DNA from: Warburgia ugandensis
Taxonomy: Eukaryota > Streptophyta > Magnoliopsida > Canellales > Canellaceae
NCBI GenBank assembly: GCA_035236585.1
Contig: CP141132.1
Location: 53,323,880-53,387,879 of the forward strand
DNA: 64,000 nucleotides
Reading direction: 5' to 3'
Shown one piece after another: positions 62,101-64,000 of the stretch (its first letter is position 1; the number at the start of each line of letters is the position of its first letter). Both the position numbers and the translations under genes were made by a program. The notes beneath the pieces are model-generated. The model did no database searches, was not told the origin of the DNA, and worked only from the letters and a program-made list of their open reading frames with translations.

Positions 62101-62953
62101 TTCTCATATGTATATGTAGTAAATACTTTATGATGAAAATTGATAACTACCTTGTCATTAAACTTTAAAGAATATCCATCATCATAGAGTTTAGACCCAA
62201 ATTAAGTTTCTCCACATCTTAGGTACATACAAACAATCTTTTAATTTCAAAATTCTCCCATCAATCAATTGCAAATTAAAAGTCCTTATTGGCACAATCA
62301 CTATTTCACATCCACCAAAATCAAATGCATCGTGAAGAATATAAATTATCAATCATATTGGCTTCAACTATGAGTATTTGTGACTTAGCTTCCTAATGAT
62401 TGACTTACTTTATAGATTCTAAATAGGACTTGTAATTGCACTAACAATGTCTTGTCTTATGGCAATGGAAACACTTTCTACCCTTATTTCCTTTCTCAAC
62501 ACTTGAGTGGTTGATTTGCTTCTTTTGAAGAATGTTTCATCTTAAACTATCCTTTCTTTCTTTCTATTTTCCCCTTCATCTTACAGTTTGAAGCCACATT
62601 TGATTTAATGACTCTAGACTTGCCTTTGTCCTTTTTAATGAGTGCCTTAGCCTATTGAATCATATTTATTATTTCTAGTAGAATATACTCAATATTACTC
62701 ATTTGGAAGTTCATAAAAAAATTGGAAAAATGAATTTTCCAAAAATTTAATAACATGTCAATTTGAGTAAGTTTTCACTCTATATTGAAGCAACTCAAGG
62801 ATATATCACATGAGCTTCAAGACATGATTGTGAATCAATGTTCCTTTTGTCATATAAATAGAAGCAAAATACTTCATTGTGGTCAATAATACCAACCAAT
62901 GATTCTCATCAAACATCTCCTGAACACTAACCACTATGTCCTTGGCATTCTAT
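59124..62953 (-). mobile_element. Ty1/copia gag-pol fossil, minus strand
   Basis: Domains in minus-strand order: gag remnants (about 62950-62500), zinc-knuckle-like C..C..H text (about 62470-62440), integrase core (61828-61526; 'LELIHKDVCGPM', 'YFITFIDNFS'), an acidic linker (61202-60906), reverse transcriptase ('YEIWQMDVKTTFI' about 60560; 'LLLYVEDILAI' about 60300, the Y-V-D-D region with a changed residue), and RNase H ('LYCDNNG' about 59560; 'KHIKRKYH' about 59480). Gene order integrase before RT proves the copia superfamily. No LTR of its own is seen on either side. It is bounded by gypsy LTRs at 59123 and 62954, so both ends are lost. Broken in well over ten places, old. Confidence 0.9.
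61114..61197 (-). repeat. 42-bp tandem duplication in the copia linker
   Basis: AGAAATTGTGCATATTTTCT followed by CACAAAA repeats at 61114 and 61156. It corresponds to a 14-residue repeat containing FVRKYAQFL in the linker between integrase and RT. Confidence 0.9.
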
Positions 62954-63824
62954 TGAGTGTCTATTTTTATACTTAAAACCCTAATTTATACTTTGCTTTA
63001 CGCATTTGGATGTTCAATTTCACATTTATAGGGTATAATTGCACTTAAACATTTATTAATCATCAAATTAGTTTATTTTACGGGTTAGGTAAACATCAGA
63101 GGTAAATATATGATTAAACCACTTGTAAATAACACACACACACACATATTTTTTTTAGGTGGGAAACTAGAATCTAAGAGTTAGTCAACCTCTCAAATCT
63201 CCAATTAAGCTCAGATAAAAACTAATGGTTCAAATTAATCCAGATGTACTTGAATGATTCATATCAAGTTAAGAATCACTGGATAATATTTGCCAAATGT
63301 AAAAGAGAGTGTTCATATCATTTTTAAAATACTTAGAATCCCAAGGAAAGCATTGTTTTTTGGACAGTTGAGATTACATGTAAAGGCGACAAGTTCTCAT
63401 GTAAGTTTCCACTACCTTACTATGATGAAGTCATGCGTGCATCACACTATATGGGATGTCCCATGCTAGCCAAAAAGAGCTACATACTTTTACATATTTT
63501 TTGAGTTCATAAAGCCATGCATATAAGGCCCACTTGCATATATCTCTCTCTCAATCTCATCCCACATTGTTACACATTATTTTTTCCTAGATTTTAGCTA
63601 GGAAAAATATGTTTTCAAGCGGTAAAGTATAGTGGAAAAGAAGTACATATATTGAGAAAAAATAGAAGCCAAAATATGTTTCACTTTGGTGTTTAAAAGG
63701 AAAGAAAAAAAACAAAATCTATTTCTGAGAATTAATGGTTGACATCATTGCAAATTTAAGGTTAGCTAAAGTGTATTATTTCCATGGAAAGGATCATCCT
63801 AAGAATAAATATTTGTAGGAAAAA

Positions 63825-63921
<97 letters not shown>

Positions 63922-64000
63922 CGAATGAACTTAGAAAGTTTGTAGAGATTCCATAGAGAAATTATATGATCTAGCTTTGAGTTGGACTGGTGAAGGGATA
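62954..64000 (+). mobile_element. Athila-like LTR, plus strand, cut by window end
   Basis: Starts TGAGTGTCTATTTTTATAC directly after copia gag sequence. It resembles the LTR starts at 53764 and 57250 (reverse). It carries a (CA)n tract at 63136-63147, a TATA-like ATATAAGGCCC at 63521, C/T-rich sequence after it, and a long (GA)n tract. The right end lies outside the window. Confidence 0.5.
63827..63917. repeat. (GA)n microsatellite, ~91 bp
   Basis: Near-perfect GA dinucleotides, about 300 bp downstream of the TATA-like box of the last LTR. Confidence 0.98.

Overview
This window is AT-rich plant nuclear DNA made almost entirely of transposable-element remains. Plant origin rests on the element families seen: Athila-like and Tekay/Del-like Ty3/gypsy elements, Ty1/copia, a CACTA (En/Spm) element with TNP2-type transposase, and RTE-clade LINEs with (ATC)n tails. 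I cannot name the species. No intact host gene was found. The only candidate host coding sequence is two short antisense exons inside the CACTA element. I recognised no RNA gene and no CRISPR array.

Left block (1-28.3 kb) is nested Ty3/gypsy sequence. An LTR with its upstream 3' non-coding tail (1-3288, +) faces a related element on the minus strand (3303-13934). That second element has a cut 3' LTR, a non-coding tail, gag-like sequence without recognisable pol, a tRNA-Asp-type primer-binding site (9418-9435), and a 5' LTR (9442-13934). An RTE LINE sits in the 5' LTR with an 11-bp target duplication. It abuts a plus-strand Athila-like pol fossil (13935-19174), itself cut by a second RTE LINE inside the RT region. 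The LTR of that fossil appears to start at 19175 and is split by a 3.6-kb Tekay-like LTR (19391-23026, -). Its remainder probably runs to about 25990. A further minus-strand LTR lies at about 26212-28315.

Middle (28.3-52.2 kb): about 5.6 kb of poorly classifiable retroelement-like sequence precedes a decayed CACTA transposon of about 18 kb (about 33.94-52.22 kb, +). It carries a TNP2 transposase pseudogene (38901-42420) and a spliced second gene (to 44062). Inside it lie two putative captured host exons (antisense), an RNase H remnant of an L1-like LINE, and a solo Tekay-like LTR (45064-49885) bounded by a perfect 5-bp duplication CGTCT. That LTR contains another nested LTR.

Right block (52.2-64 kb): a copia-LTR-like piece, then one gypsy LTR (+, 53764-54547 and 57251-59123) split by a second LTR of the same family in the opposite orientation (54548-57250). 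A minus-strand Ty1/copia gag-pol fossil (59124-62953) follows, then another gypsy LTR (+) running off the window. Long (GA)n/(CT)n tracts recur inside these LTRs, mostly downstream of their promoter-like TATA boxes.

The genes here do not form a pathway. The window is best read as a layered insertion record, and several layers can be ordered from nesting and target-site duplications.
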